The position numbers and the translations under genes are program-made. From Winogradskyella aurantiaca (GTDB taxonomy: Bacteria > Bacteroidota > Bacteroidia > Flavobacteriales > Flavobacteriaceae): a stretch of DNA of 64,000 bases. Location: contig NZ_QKTV01000001.1 of the NCBI RefSeq assembly GCF_003362725.1, forward strand, positions 806,001-870,000. The letters are read 5' to 3'. How positions within the stretch are numbered: position 1 is the first letter of the stretch; every line of letters starts with the position of its first letter. This document shows, in pieces, positions 54,849 to 63,909 of the stretch. The notes under the pieces were generated by a model. The model ran no database searches, was not told the origin of the DNA, and saw only the letters and a program-made list of their open reading frames with translations.

Positions 54849-57251
54849 ATGAACAAAAATACACCACATTCAAAGCCCAATTCTATCAGCGTATTAGGAT
54901 TGATAATTTTAATTATTCTTACAACACTTCTAGGAACAAATATTCAAGCTCAGGAAGTACTACCTTTTCCTGAAGAAAAATCATCAAGTAAGGCTGGGGT
55001 TACTATTGCAAATTCAGTTTACAATCCTACACCAGCTCCACGACGAATTGCAGCAGATGCTCCCAACATCGTAATAATTCTCATCGATGACATTGGAAAT
55101 GGAACCGCCGATACCTTTGGCGGTGAAATCCATACTCCAAACCTTTCTCGTGTTGCTGAAAATGGAATTACTTATAACAGATTTCATTCTACGGCGATGT
55201 GTTCACCAACGCGCTCCTCCTTACTTACTGGAAGAAACCATACTGCAGTTGGTAACGGTCAAATTTGTGAAATATCGAATGACTGGGATGGTTACAGAGG
55301 ACGAATTCCCAAATCGGCTGCAACGATTGCTGAAGTGTTGAAGAACTACGGGTACAATACGGCAGCATTTGGTAAATGGCACAATACCCCTTCAGAAGAA
55401 ACCACTTCCAAAGGACCCTTTCACAGCTGGCCAACAGGTTATGGGTTCGAATATTTTTATGGATTTCTTTCGGGTGAGGCTTCTCAATACGAGCCAAGTC
55501 TTGTCAGGAATACAACAATAGTTGATCATCCTGAGACTAGTGGTGGTAACGACTATTATCATGTTACTGAAGACCTTGCTGATGATGCTATTCATTGGAT
55601 GCGAGAACAAAAAGCATTTGCTCCAGATAAACCATTCTTTATGTATTGGGCCTCTGGGGCGGTTCATGGTCCTCATCAAGTAACTAAGGAATGGATCGAT
55701 AAATACGATGGGAAATTTGATGATGGATGGGATGCCTACCGGGAACGGGTATACAAACGTCAAATAGAAATGGGGTGGATTCCTGAGGGAACGGCATTAA
55801 CAGAAAGAGATCAAACAATGGCGGCTTGGGATGATATTCCTAAGAATGAGCGTGAATTTCAAAGTAAGCTAATGGAAGTATACGCTGGCTTTACTGAACA
55901 CACCGACTACAATGTGGGGCGTATTTTCGATGAGATAGAGGCTCTTGGTGAAATGGATAATACAATCATTTTCTATATATGGGGTGATAATGGTTCTTCT
56001 GCTGAAGGACAGAATGGCACTATTAGTGAATTATTGGCTCAAAATAGTATTCCAACTACCATTGACCAGCATATTGAGGCTTTAGATGATCTAGGTGGTT
56101 TAGATGTATTAGGAAGTGGTAAAACAGATAATATGTACCATGCCGGTTGGGCATGGGCAGGTTCAACACCTTATAAATCCACTAAATTAGTGGCTGCGCA
56201 TTTTGGTGGAACCAGACAGCCAATGGCTGTGTCCTGGCCAAAAAATATAACACCTGATAAGACGCCAAGATCTCAATTTCATCATGTAAATGATATTGCA
56301 CCTACCTTATATGAAGTGTTAGATATAATACCACCAAAAGTTGTAAATGGTGTAAGTCAAGATCCAATTGATGGGGTGAGTTTAGCCTATTCCTTCAATA
56401 ATGCTGACGCTGAAGGACGATTACAAACTCAGTTTTTTGATATAATGGCAAGTCGAGGGGTTTATCATGAAGGGTGGTTTGCGGGAACTTTTGGCCCACG
56501 AATTCCTTGGGTTCCAGGTCTACCAGAAGGTATTATGGAATGGAATCCTGAAAATGATGTATGGGAGTTATATAATGTTGAGGAAGATTGGTCACAATCT
56601 AATGACTTGGCAGAACAATATCCTGAAAAACTACAAGAATTAAAGAGTTTGTTTTTGGTAGAGTCAGCAAAGAATGATAACCTGCCTATTGGCGGGGGGT
56701 TATGGTCGCTGGTTTATCATCCGGAAGACGCTCCAAAAACACCTTATAAAGACTGGGTGTTTCATGGTGATATAGACCGTATGCCTGAGTTTGCGGCGCC
56801 TAAATTAGGCAAGTTTGATAACACAGTAACGATGAATGTGAATGTGCCTAAAAAAGCTAATGGGGTACTTTATGCCTTAGGTGGATTTGGTGGGGGATTA
56901 AGCTGCTTTGTAAAAGACGGGTATTTAATTTATGAGTACAATCTTTTTGAGATTGACAGGACCGTCATCAAAGGTTCTAAAAAATTACCAGTAGGTGATG
57001 TAGAGATTGAGGTGATTACAAATAAACAAAAGGAAACGGCCCAATCACCTATTGATGTTACTATACTTGTCAATGGTGCAGAATATGCTAAAGGAACGGT
57101 TCCAATCATTGCCCCTTTAACCTTTACTGCTAATGACTGTCTGGATTTTGGTAAAGATCTTGGTTCACCAGTGAGTACGATGTATTATGATATGGCACCA
57201 TTTAAATTTAATGGTTCAATCGAGAAATCAACTATTTCATACCCAGAATAG
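54849..57251 (+). CDS. Exported arylsulfatase (copy 1)
   Basis: 800 residues from the ATG at 54849; the longer frame adds 30 codons ahead of a proper signal peptide (ISVLGLIILIILTTLLG). Sulfatase of the alkaline-phosphatase superfamily, S1_4-like by its CSPTR active site: the Cys (about 118) becomes formylglycine. Metal site IILIDDIGNG (Asp80, Asp81), GKWH motif (FGKWHNT), and a WGDNGSS segment. A beta-rich C-terminal domain of about 170 residues follows. Hydrolyses a sulfate ester; substrate unknown. Convergent with its paralog. No formylglycine-generating enzyme gene is in the window. Confidence 0.9.
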   Translation: MNKNTPHSKPNSISVLGLIILIILTTLLGTNIQAQEVLPFPEEKSSSKAGVTIANSVYNPTPAPRRIAADAPNIVIILIDDIGNGTADTFGGEIHTPNLSRVAENGITYNRFHSTAMCSPTRSSLLTGRNHTAVGNGQICEISNDWDGYRGRIPKSAATIAEVLKNYGYNTAAFGKWHNTPSEETTSKGPFHSWPTGYGFEYFYGFLSGEASQYEPSLVRNTTIVDHPETSGGNDYYHVTEDLADDAIHWMREQKAFAPDKPFFMYWASGAVHGPHQVTKEWIDKYDGKFDDGWDAYRERVYKRQIEMGWIPEGTALTERDQTMAAWDDIPKNEREFQSKLMEVYAGFTEHTDYNVGRIFDEIEALGEMDNTIIFYIWGDNGSSAEGQNGTISELLAQNSIPTTIDQHIEALDDLGGLDVLGSGKTDNMYHAGWAWAGSTPYKSTKLVAAHFGGTRQPMAVSWPKNITPDKTPRSQFHHVNDIAPTLYEVLDIIPPKVVNGVSQDPIDGVSLAYSFNNADAEGRLQTQFFDIMASRGVYHEGWFAGTFGPRIPWVPGLPEGIMEWNPENDVWELYNVEEDWSQSNDLAEQYPEKLQELKSLFLVESAKNDNLPIGGGLWSLVYHPEDAPKTPYKDWVFHGDIDRMPEFAAPKLGKFDNTVTMNVNVPKKANGVLYALGGFGGGLSCFVKDGYLIYEYNLFEIDRTVIKGSKKLPVGDVEIEVITNKQKETAQSPIDVTILVNGAEYAKGTVPIIAPLTFTANDCLDFGKDLGSPVSTMYYDMAPFKFNGSIEKSTISYPE

Positions 57252-57272
57252 GATAGTTAATTAAGGTTAAAG

Positions 57273-57310
57273 AAAAAAGGCCTCTGGGAACAGAGGCCTT
57301 TTTTCTTTTA
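57273..57310. terminator. Bidirectional terminator between the two sulfatase genes
   Basis: A 14-bp perfect stem (57273-57286 with 57291-57304), 4-nt loop, with an A-run on the left arm and a T-run on the right, so it serves both convergent genes. Confidence 0.9.
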
Positions 57311-57323
57311 ATAAATAAGTTGA

Positions 57324-59699
57324 CTATTCGATACTAATGATCACTTCTTTGATATAACCAGTAAATTCTGAGTCCTCAGCATCCTTAAATACCTTATCGG
57401 CTACCTGAGTGGCATCGTCTCTACCCACATCAGCCGTTTCATCTGCAGAGAAAACCGCAGGTTGTGTTTTATCTATACGTCCTTCGGCCACTAATTCACC
57501 ATCCACATACAGTTTGGCTATTCCTCCTTTTCCGGTGCCTCCACCGTCATATTCAAATTCCAATTTGATGTTAGCACTGTCATTTTTTATGGCTTTATCC
57601 GCTTTGATGGTGTAGCTGTTCAAGCCAAAATAATTATAGGTATAGGCCGGCTTACCCTTGTCCATGTAAAGCGCCCAACCACCAAATTTACCGCCCTGGC
57701 AAAGTATTATACCTTTATCGCGTCCGGATAATGATACATTAGCCTCAATAGTTTTGGACGTGTTTTTTACATTCAGGAAGGTATTCTCAAGCATGCCTTC
57801 CATGCCCTGTGCCAAGGTAATGGATTTACGATCACCCATTAAATCAGGACGTCCTGCAATGGCAGCATTAAAGCGTTCATATAAGCGATCGTCCAGTGGA
57901 TATATATTGTTACTTATAGCTTCAGATTCAAAAAGATCAATCATCTCTTGAAGTTTTTCTGGATTTTCAGTTGCTAGATTATTGACCAGACTAAAATCTT
58001 CTTCTATGTTATACAATTCCCATTCTTCCTCTAAAAAGGGTTTTCTTGGTTTGCCTTCCCAAGGTACCATATGCACTACGCGAGCTAACCATCCGTTGCT
58101 ATAAATACCGCGGTTTCCAAACATCTCAAAGTACTGAGTAGTATGTTGGTCTGGTGCGTCAGCATCATCAGTAGCATACAACATACTAACACCATCCATG
58201 GGTATTTGTTCTACTCCGTTAATGGATTTTGGAGTTGGTAAACTGGCTGCTTCCAAAACAGTTGAAGCAACATCATTCACATGGTGCCATTGCGATCTTA
58301 TTTCGCCTTTAGATTCAAACCCATTAGGCCAGTGCATTACCATGCCGTTTCGTGTCCCCCCAAAGTCAGCGGCCACTTGTTTGGTCCATTTGAATGGGGC
58401 ATCGGTAGCAACTGCCCAGGCAGCAGACATGTGAGGGAATGAATTTGGACCACCCCAATCATCCGCACGGTCTAACATGCTTTCAACCGTTTCTTCATCA
58501 AAGATTCCGTTCAAATGCACTAGCTCGTTATAAGTACCTTCTAAACCACCCTCAGCACTGGACCCGTTGTCTCCCATGATATAGATAAATAGGGTGCTTT
58601 CCAGCTCACCTATCTCATCGATAGCATCCACCAAGCGTCCCACTTCATTATCGGTATGCTCTGCAAACCCAGCAAAGGTTTCCATTTGAAGGGCGAATAG
58701 TTTCTTTTCATCTGCACTTAAAGATTCCCATTCTTTAATGCCGGAAGGCATAGGTGCCAACTGTGCATTTTGCGGAACAACGCCCATCGCTTTCTGTCTC
58801 TCGAATGTTTCTTCTCTTAGTTTTAACCAACCTTGATCAAACTTCCCCTTATATTTTTCTATCCATTCCTTAGGGGCGTGATGTGGCGCATGGGTAGCTC
58901 CAGTAGCATAATACATCATAAACGGTTTTTCGGGAGTCATGGCTTGCTGAAACTTTACCCATTCAATGGCTTCGTTGGTCATATCAGTTGTAAAGTGGTA
59001 GTCCTCCATTTCAGCTTTTGAGACTTTAGTAACTCCATCGAAAATGACGGGTTCCCATTGGTTGGTTTCACCACCAATAAATCCATAGAATTTGTCAAAC
59101 CCTGAATTGGTAGGCCATCTGGTATACGGCCCTGAAACCGATACTTCCCAAGTGGCCGTTTCGTGCCATTTTCCGAATGCGGCCGTACTGTAACCGTTTT
59201 GTTTTAGTGTTTCAGCAAAGTATTTAGCATTATCAGGTCTAATGCCCTGGTTGCCATAGAAGCCTGTGGCGACTTCCATAACGGAACCTACATTGACATT
59301 ATGGTGATTTCTGCCGGATAGCAGAGAGGCTCGAGTAGGCGAGCATAAGGCAGTGGTATGAAATCTATTGAACTTAAGGCCATTGTTAGCGAGCCTGTCA
59401 AAAGTAGGGGTGTTGATAGCTCCTCCATAAGTGCTGGTAGCTCCAAATCCAATATCATCAATTAAAACGACCACAATATTTGGAGCGCCTTCCGGTGCCT
59501 TTATTTCGAACAGATCTGGTTTCTCGACATTGCGAGCATCCATCTCTGTGATCTGTTTCTGTTTTGGTGGTTGAATTGGCAATACGGAGCGATCAATTTC
59601 ACCGGGTTTGGTTTCTACCATTGCCGTCTCCTCTTTGGTTTGTTGACAAGAAGCTAATAACAAAATACCTGCAAATAGCAGGGTCTTCAAAAGTTTCAT
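57324..59699 (-). CDS. Arylsulfatase lipoprotein (copy 2)
   Basis: 791 residues. Lipobox LLAS-C (Cys18) makes it a lipoprotein, probably surface or periplasmic. Same architecture as the copy at 54849: VVVLIDDIGFG (Asp81, Asp82), active site CSPTR (Cys119), FGKWHET, MGDNGSSAEGG, MHWPNGF and a beta-rich C-terminal domain (LAQGMEGMLEN onward). The two share motifs throughout but differ in the export signal, SPI in one and SPII in the other. Followed by pseudogene debris and an MFS gene. Confidence 0.9.
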   Translation of the reverse strand: MKLLKTLLFAGILLLASCQQTKEETAMVETKPGEIDRSVLPIQPPKQKQITEMDARNVEKPDLFEIKAPEGAPNIVVVLIDDIGFGATSTYGGAINTPTFDRLANNGLKFNRFHTTALCSPTRASLLSGRNHHNVNVGSVMEVATGFYGNQGIRPDNAKYFAETLKQNGYSTAAFGKWHETATWEVSVSGPYTRWPTNSGFDKFYGFIGGETNQWEPVIFDGVTKVSKAEMEDYHFTTDMTNEAIEWVKFQQAMTPEKPFMMYYATGATHAPHHAPKEWIEKYKGKFDQGWLKLREETFERQKAMGVVPQNAQLAPMPSGIKEWESLSADEKKLFALQMETFAGFAEHTDNEVGRLVDAIDEIGELESTLFIYIMGDNGSSAEGGLEGTYNELVHLNGIFDEETVESMLDRADDWGGPNSFPHMSAAWAVATDAPFKWTKQVAADFGGTRNGMVMHWPNGFESKGEIRSQWHHVNDVASTVLEAASLPTPKSINGVEQIPMDGVSMLYATDDADAPDQHTTQYFEMFGNRGIYSNGWLARVVHMVPWEGKPRKPFLEEEWELYNIEEDFSLVNNLATENPEKLQEMIDLFESEAISNNIYPLDDRLYERFNAAIAGRPDLMGDRKSITLAQGMEGMLENTFLNVKNTSKTIEANVSLSGRDKGIILCQGGKFGGWALYMDKGKPAYTYNYFGLNSYTIKADKAIKNDSANIKLEFEYDGGGTGKGGIAKLYVDGELVAEGRIDKTQPAVFSADETADVGRDDATQVADKVFKDAEDSEFTGYIKEVIISIE

Positions 59700-59767
59700 A
59701 AAGTAAGTGTTTGATTAATAATCTTCTAAAAATAAGAAATTCAAAACAACTACTATTACGAATCTTC

Positions 59768-60000
59768 TTACTTTAACTCCAGATTGCCGCGCATATATTT
59801 TAAATTAAACTTCAACGCTGAGATTCGCCATCCGAGTTTGGAGTTGACTAGCTCTATTTCATAACTCCCAACAAATTCTCGGGTACTGCCTTCCAGAGCA
59901 TCTTTTTTATAATGACTGGCCATAACCTTGGCTGTTGCTTTATTGCCTGCAATAGTAATTATTTAGTTGCTAGTTTTGTAGTGTACAGCATATGTCTATT
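59768..60000 (-). pseudogene. Decayed NTF2/SnoaL-like gene remnant
   Basis: Reading the minus strand, one frame gives an NTF2-like C-terminus: TYAVHYKTSN, stop, IITIAGNKATAKVMASHY, then GSYEIELVNSKLGWRISALK and the final NLKYMRGNLELK followed by a normal TAA (59768-59770). The family strand pattern is kept, but two stops (59963-59965 and 59996-59998) break the frame and no proper N-terminus is found upstream. So this is a gene fragment, not a functional gene. Confidence 0.65.
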
Positions 60001-60029
60001 TGAAACATACCAGATCATACGAACAATTG

Positions 60030-60161
60030 TCAATCACTGGAATGCTTTTGGTCTCGGCTTCCGGGGATAAAATAGTATTCCTTTATAAAATCCTGTAAAT
60101 CTTCTCTTGGTAATTGGGAGACTATAATCAAGGCTTGTATTTGAGAATAAAGTGCAAAAAT
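60030..60161 (-). other. Possible second gene remnant in the 59700-60178 gap
   Basis: A 43-codon open stretch without an ATG, ending at TGA 60030-60032, reads IFALYSQIQALIIVSQLPREDLQ and then DFIKEYYFIPGSRDQKHSSD. It looks protein-like in composition but I recognise no family. Together with the NTF2 remnant it suggests deletion or decay in this gap. The gap otherwise holds nothing I can name. Confidence 0.3.
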
Positions 60162-60178
60162 TTAGCGGTAATTATATT

Positions 60179-61357
60179 CTAGTTTGCGTTGTTATTACTG
60201 CGCTGTAATAAAGCCCATAAACCCAGGATAGGTCCTAAAGCCAATAACATATATATGTAGTTCGAATTGAAGGATTGATCTAAATACGACATGAGTTGAA
60301 TACTAATGATGGTAATGGCAAATCCAATACTGTTCACAGTCGTTAAGGCGGTTCCCTTAATTTCGGGCGGCGCTGTTTGAGCAGCGAGTGTTGAGAATAG
60401 TGGTGAATCCGCAATAACCACCATTCCCCAAATGATTAAAAAGCTCAAGAATAATAGGGGCTGATCCTGGTCGATCATCAATGGGCTTATTAGACAACAG
60501 ATACAGGACAGGAGAAGGGCCAGAAAAGCAGTTTTTTTAGTCCCTGATTTTAGCGACATAATTCCTGCTGCTACACAGGATAGCGAACCAACACCAATGA
60601 CTAAAAAGGACCATAAGGCCACATTGAAGTTAACTTCGGGGTGCAAAGATTGGTAGGTTTTTAGGAGTACAGGTACGAAGGCCCAAAAGGCGTAAAGTTC
60701 CCACATATGCCCAAAATAGCCAAATGCCGCTGCCTTGAATGTGGGGCGTTTAAAGACTTGAAACATCACTTGAAAGTTGACTCGAGCCCCTGCTGTTATA
60801 AACGGGCCTTTCGGGACCAATACAAATAATGCCAATCCTCCTCCAACGGACATTACTGAACAGCCAATGATTACCGAGTTCCAGGAAAAGTTAGCGCTTA
60901 GGTATTTTAATAAATGAGGCGAGGCAGTGCCCAGCACCAAGGCACTAACAAGAAATCCTAATGATCTGCCTAATCCCTTGTTATAATAGTCCGAGGCAAT
61001 TTTCATACCCACCGGATAAATACCTGCCAGGAAGAACCCAGTTAAAAACCGAAATAAAAGAATACTTGTAAGAGTATTGGCTTGCCATAAGATGCCCAGG
61101 TTGCAGAGCGCTCCTAAAATGGCACTAATTAAAAAGACTTTTGATGGTGAGAACCGATCAGCAATCGTCAACAGGGCAAAAACTAAGGTGCCCGTGATAA
61201 ACCCCAACTGAACGGCCGCTGTTAAGTGACCCAATGCATCGGTATCTAAATTAAAATTTGTGACCAAATCTGTCATCACTCCATTACCAGCAAACCACAG
61301 GGATGTGCATAGTAGTTGGGCAATGACAATGGTTGGAAGTATGTGTGATTTAGACAA
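60179..61357 (-). CDS. MFS transporter, TTG start
   Basis: 392 residues, about twelve hydrophobic segments, inner membrane. MFS-type features: QLLCTSLWFAGNGV in TM1, LLTIADRFSPSKVFLI as the TM2-3 loop (D-R signature relaxed), and repeated GFLVSALVLGTASPHLLKYL. It resembles CynX/NimT-like uptake carriers more than drug exporters; substrate unknown. Start TTG: no upstream ATG in frame; the next ATG (residue 28) would delete TM1. Lies 14 bp after the GH16 gene and so may share its transcript. Confidence 0.85.
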   Translation of the reverse strand: MSKSHILPTIVIAQLLCTSLWFAGNGVMTDLVTNFNLDTDALGHLTAAVQLGFITGTLVFALLTIADRFSPSKVFLISAILGALCNLGILWQANTLTSILLFRFLTGFFLAGIYPVGMKIASDYYNKGLGRSLGFLVSALVLGTASPHLLKYLSANFSWNSVIIGCSVMSVGGGLALFVLVPKGPFITAGARVNFQVMFQVFKRPTFKAAAFGYFGHMWELYAFWAFVPVLLKTYQSLHPEVNFNVALWSFLVIGVGSLSCVAAGIMSLKSGTKKTAFLALLLSCICCLISPLMIDQDQPLLFLSFLIIWGMVVIADSPLFSTLAAQTAPPEIKGTALTTVNSIGFAITIISIQLMSYLDQSFNSNYIYMLLALGPILGLWALLQRSNNNAN

Positions 61358-61371
61358 TTCTTAGTAGGCTT

Positions 61372-62202
61372 TTATTTCTGGTATACGCATATCCAATCTA
61401 CTTCCATGATCTGAGGAAAAACAGAGGTTTTATCCGGTCTACCTGAAAAGGTACCACCAACTGCTATGTTTAGCAATAAAAAGAACTCCTGATGAAACTC
61501 GGCCCGTTCACCGCTATTAATTGGGGTTGAAATAAATTCCTCACCATCTACAGACCAGGAAATCTGGTTCTTGTCCCATTCCAATTCAAAAATATGAAAG
61601 TCGTCTGCAAAGATGCCTTTCTTTAAATGGTATTCCACAGGGCCCATCATTTCATGTTGGTCATCTTTGTTTGCATAGTGGATATTGGCTTCTATCACGG
61701 CATCGTCTCTAAATCCATAGAGCTCCAGAATATCAATCTCACCCGATTGTGGCCAGGGGGTATCTCCACCATTTTCATCAATACTGGCACCCAGCATCCA
61801 AAATGCTGGCCATATGCCCATGCTATAGGGTAATTTAATTCGTGCAGCTACCTTACCATACTTAAACGAGAACTTGTTAGCAGTATTTAATCGGGCTGAG
61901 CTATATTGATCCAATCCATGCACATCGCTTTCATGAATGGCCTTAATAACCAGTCGGCCATCTTTAATAAAGGCATTCTTTTCGTTGGCGGTATAGCGTT
62001 GCCATTCCTCATTAAAGCGTCCAGCTTTTTCAACCTGTCGGTTCCATTTACTGTCATCTAGTTGCTCTTGTTCAAATTCGTCAGACCAAATGAGTTGCCA
62101 TTTAGATCCGGGATCATATGTAGAATCTTTACTATCCATTGCTATAAATGCACTTAGAGAAATAACACCAATAAAAATAAAACCTTTTAACCGTTTGTTC
62201 AT
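61372..62202 (-). CDS. Exported glycoside hydrolase family 16 enzyme
   Basis: 276 residues. Signal peptide/anchor (GFIFIGVISLSAFIAM) and a GH16 jelly-roll catalytic domain: WQLIWSDEFEQEQLDDSKWN at the N-terminus, GIWPAFWMLG, and the active-site GEIDILE (Glu nucleophile, Asp, Glu acid/base), then DFHIFELEWDKNQISWSVDG and LLLNIAVGGTFSGRP. The pattern fits laminarinase/beta-1,3(4)-glucanase type rather than agarase or carrageenase, but substrate is a guess. 7 bp downstream of the DoxX-like gene. Confidence 0.92.
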   Translation of the reverse strand: MNKRLKGFIFIGVISLSAFIAMDSKDSTYDPGSKWQLIWSDEFEQEQLDDSKWNRQVEKAGRFNEEWQRYTANEKNAFIKDGRLVIKAIHESDVHGLDQYSSARLNTANKFSFKYGKVAARIKLPYSMGIWPAFWMLGASIDENGGDTPWPQSGEIDILELYGFRDDAVIEANIHYANKDDQHEMMGPVEYHLKKGIFADDFHIFELEWDKNQISWSVDGEEFISTPINSGERAEFHQEFFLLLNIAVGGTFSGRPDKTSVFPQIMEVDWICVYQK

Positions 62203-62209
62203 GACATCC

Positions 62210-62932
62210 TTAGTTTGATTTCTTTTGACTGTTGTAAAGTTCTAAGCACTGGTTTAAAGAATGGCCTTCTTGATGGATGCAATCGCAGAAACTGTAACCT
62301 GCTTCCTCATTCAAGGTTCCTGTGAATTGCTGCTGACAGTCCCTTAAAGAGTTCCTTGGCATCACTTCATGTCCATAAACGGCAAAGACTATGGTGCTAG
62401 CCGAAATAGCTACCACAATAAGGGTAAAAGCAAAAGGGAATCTCCAGCTATAATGCTCTGGTTTTTCAAAAAAGGGTAGGGGTTTAAGTTTTTTGATGGG
62501 AAGCAAATATTGCAATCGGTCATAGTGCCAGACTAAAATAAAGAGATTTGCCAGGGTCATCAAAGGGGAGGTAACAATAGATCCTTCAAACCTTACCGCA
62601 TAAGACAGTATCCAAATGTTGATTATGATAGGCAGATAAACCAAAGCTCCCCATAAAACAGTTCTCGGAATCAATAACAGGATGGCAGCGATCACTTGAG
62701 CGATACCAATGAAGGTGTAGTAATATCCAGTATCATGAAGAGCCGTAAGATAGGCTCCCATAGGATGTAATTCGGACAAGCCATTAGCAAAGCGTTCTCC
62801 TACTATTTTTACCATACCTGCCACGATAAATGCATAGGCTAGTGATACCCGGCAAAAGAGGTAGAATAACCAATACCAGCGATTGGATCGCATCTTAGGG
62901 TAAAACAGTTTAAAGGATTTAAAAATGGACAT
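62210..62932 (-). CDS. DoxX-like membrane protein
   Basis: 240 residues, inner membrane. Four or more helices in the DoxX pattern: RVSLAYAFIVAGMVKIVG, YYYTFIGIAQVIAAILLLIP, WGALVYLPIIINIWIL, plus two further hydrophobic segments, then an unusual C-terminal soluble part with four cysteines (DCQQQF, YSFCDCIHQEG, NQCLELY) that could bind metal or form disulfides. DoxX-like proteins take part in oxidative stress or quinone chemistry in other bacteria; the role here is unknown. Between the alpha/beta hydrolase and GH16 genes. Confidence 0.75.
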   Translation of the reverse strand: MSIFKSFKLFYPKMRSNRWYWLFYLFCRVSLAYAFIVAGMVKIVGERFANGLSELHPMGAYLTALHDTGYYYTFIGIAQVIAAILLLIPRTVLWGALVYLPIIINIWILSYAVRFEGSIVTSPLMTLANLFILVWHYDRLQYLLPIKKLKPLPFFEKPEHYSWRFPFAFTLIVVAISASTIVFAVYGHEVMPRNSLRDCQQQFTGTLNEEAGYSFCDCIHQEGHSLNQCLELYNSQKKSN

Positions 62933-62964
62933 GGCGACTCAACTGATTTCTAAAATTACAACTA

Positions 62965-63909
62965 TCAATCCAGGAAAAGTAAAACAGCCTCTAGACTTTC
63001 ATCAGGGGCTTCCTCCATGGGCACATGTCCTACGTTTTTAAGGATCAGCAAGGTATTATTGGGTATATCCTTGTAAAAATTCTGTGCCATAGCTACTGGG
63101 ATTAATTCATCCTTTTCACCCCAAAGTATCAATGTGGGTTGCTGAATGTTAGGTATGTTTAGGTATTCATCAGACTGGTGGTCTACGGCTAATCGGTCTA
63201 CAAAAGCCTGACGGTTGCCCTCTCTAAGGGTCAATTCAAAATACCGGTCCACCAAAGGTTCAGTAACCTTTGATTTGTCAGCATAGACATTTTCAATACT
63301 GGATTTGGCCACGGAACGCGGAGTGATGTAAGTAAATATCTGTTTTATAATTGGTATTTCGGCAAGTTGAAAGGCGATAGGTCGGCTTTGGGCCTTAACA
63401 GGATATCCAGAAGCATCAATGAGAATAAGCTTATCTACTGTGTCTGGGTGCTCAAGGGTGAATCGCCATGAGATGCCTCCACCCAGCGAATTACCGCCAA
63501 GAATACATGAGTCAACGTTCATGGCATTGAGGAAATCGTGTATGAAATCTATATAGCTTTCCATACTATAGTCGCGATTAGGAAAGGGGCCGGTTAATCC
63601 ATAACCAGGCAGGTCCATCCGAATAACGCGATGCTTGCTTTTAAGATCCGTAGTCCAATCATCAAAGGTGTGTAGACTACTTCCAGTACCATGGATTAAG
63701 ACGATAGGAATACTATCTGATTTTGGGCCCTCATCTCTGTAATGGACTTGCATACCGTCCACATCTACAAAGGCCGATGCTTCATTGGTATAGCGGCTCT
63801 TAAGCTCGTCTAAAGGAATATCGCTATACCCAAAAAGTAATACAACTGCCAGTACTAATAGTGCCAGACTTAGTACTAAAATTTTGAAGATCTTTTTAAG
63901 GTGCTTCAT
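62965..63909 (-). CDS. Alpha/beta hydrolase
   Basis: 314 residues. N-terminal hydrophobic segment (ILVLSLALLVLAVVLLFG) as signal anchor, so membrane-attached, then an alpha/beta-hydrolase domain: oxyanion motif LIHGTGSSLHTF, nucleophile elbow LGGNSLGGGISW (Ser), acid in LILWGEKDELIP (Asp), and catalytic His in VGHVPMEEAPDE. An ester or epoxide hydrolase; substrate unknown. First gene of the minus-strand run ending with the MFS transporter; 32 bp before the DoxX gene. Confidence 0.88.
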   Translation of the reverse strand: MKHLKKIFKILVLSLALLVLAVVLLFGYSDIPLDELKSRYTNEASAFVDVDGMQVHYRDEGPKSDSIPIVLIHGTGSSLHTFDDWTTDLKSKHRVIRMDLPGYGLTGPFPNRDYSMESYIDFIHDFLNAMNVDSCILGGNSLGGGISWRFTLEHPDTVDKLILIDASGYPVKAQSRPIAFQLAEIPIIKQIFTYITPRSVAKSSIENVYADKSKVTEPLVDRYFELTLREGNRQAFVDRLAVDHQSDEYLNIPNIQQPTLILWGEKDELIPVAMAQNFYKDIPNNTLLILKNVGHVPMEEAPDESLEAVLLFLD

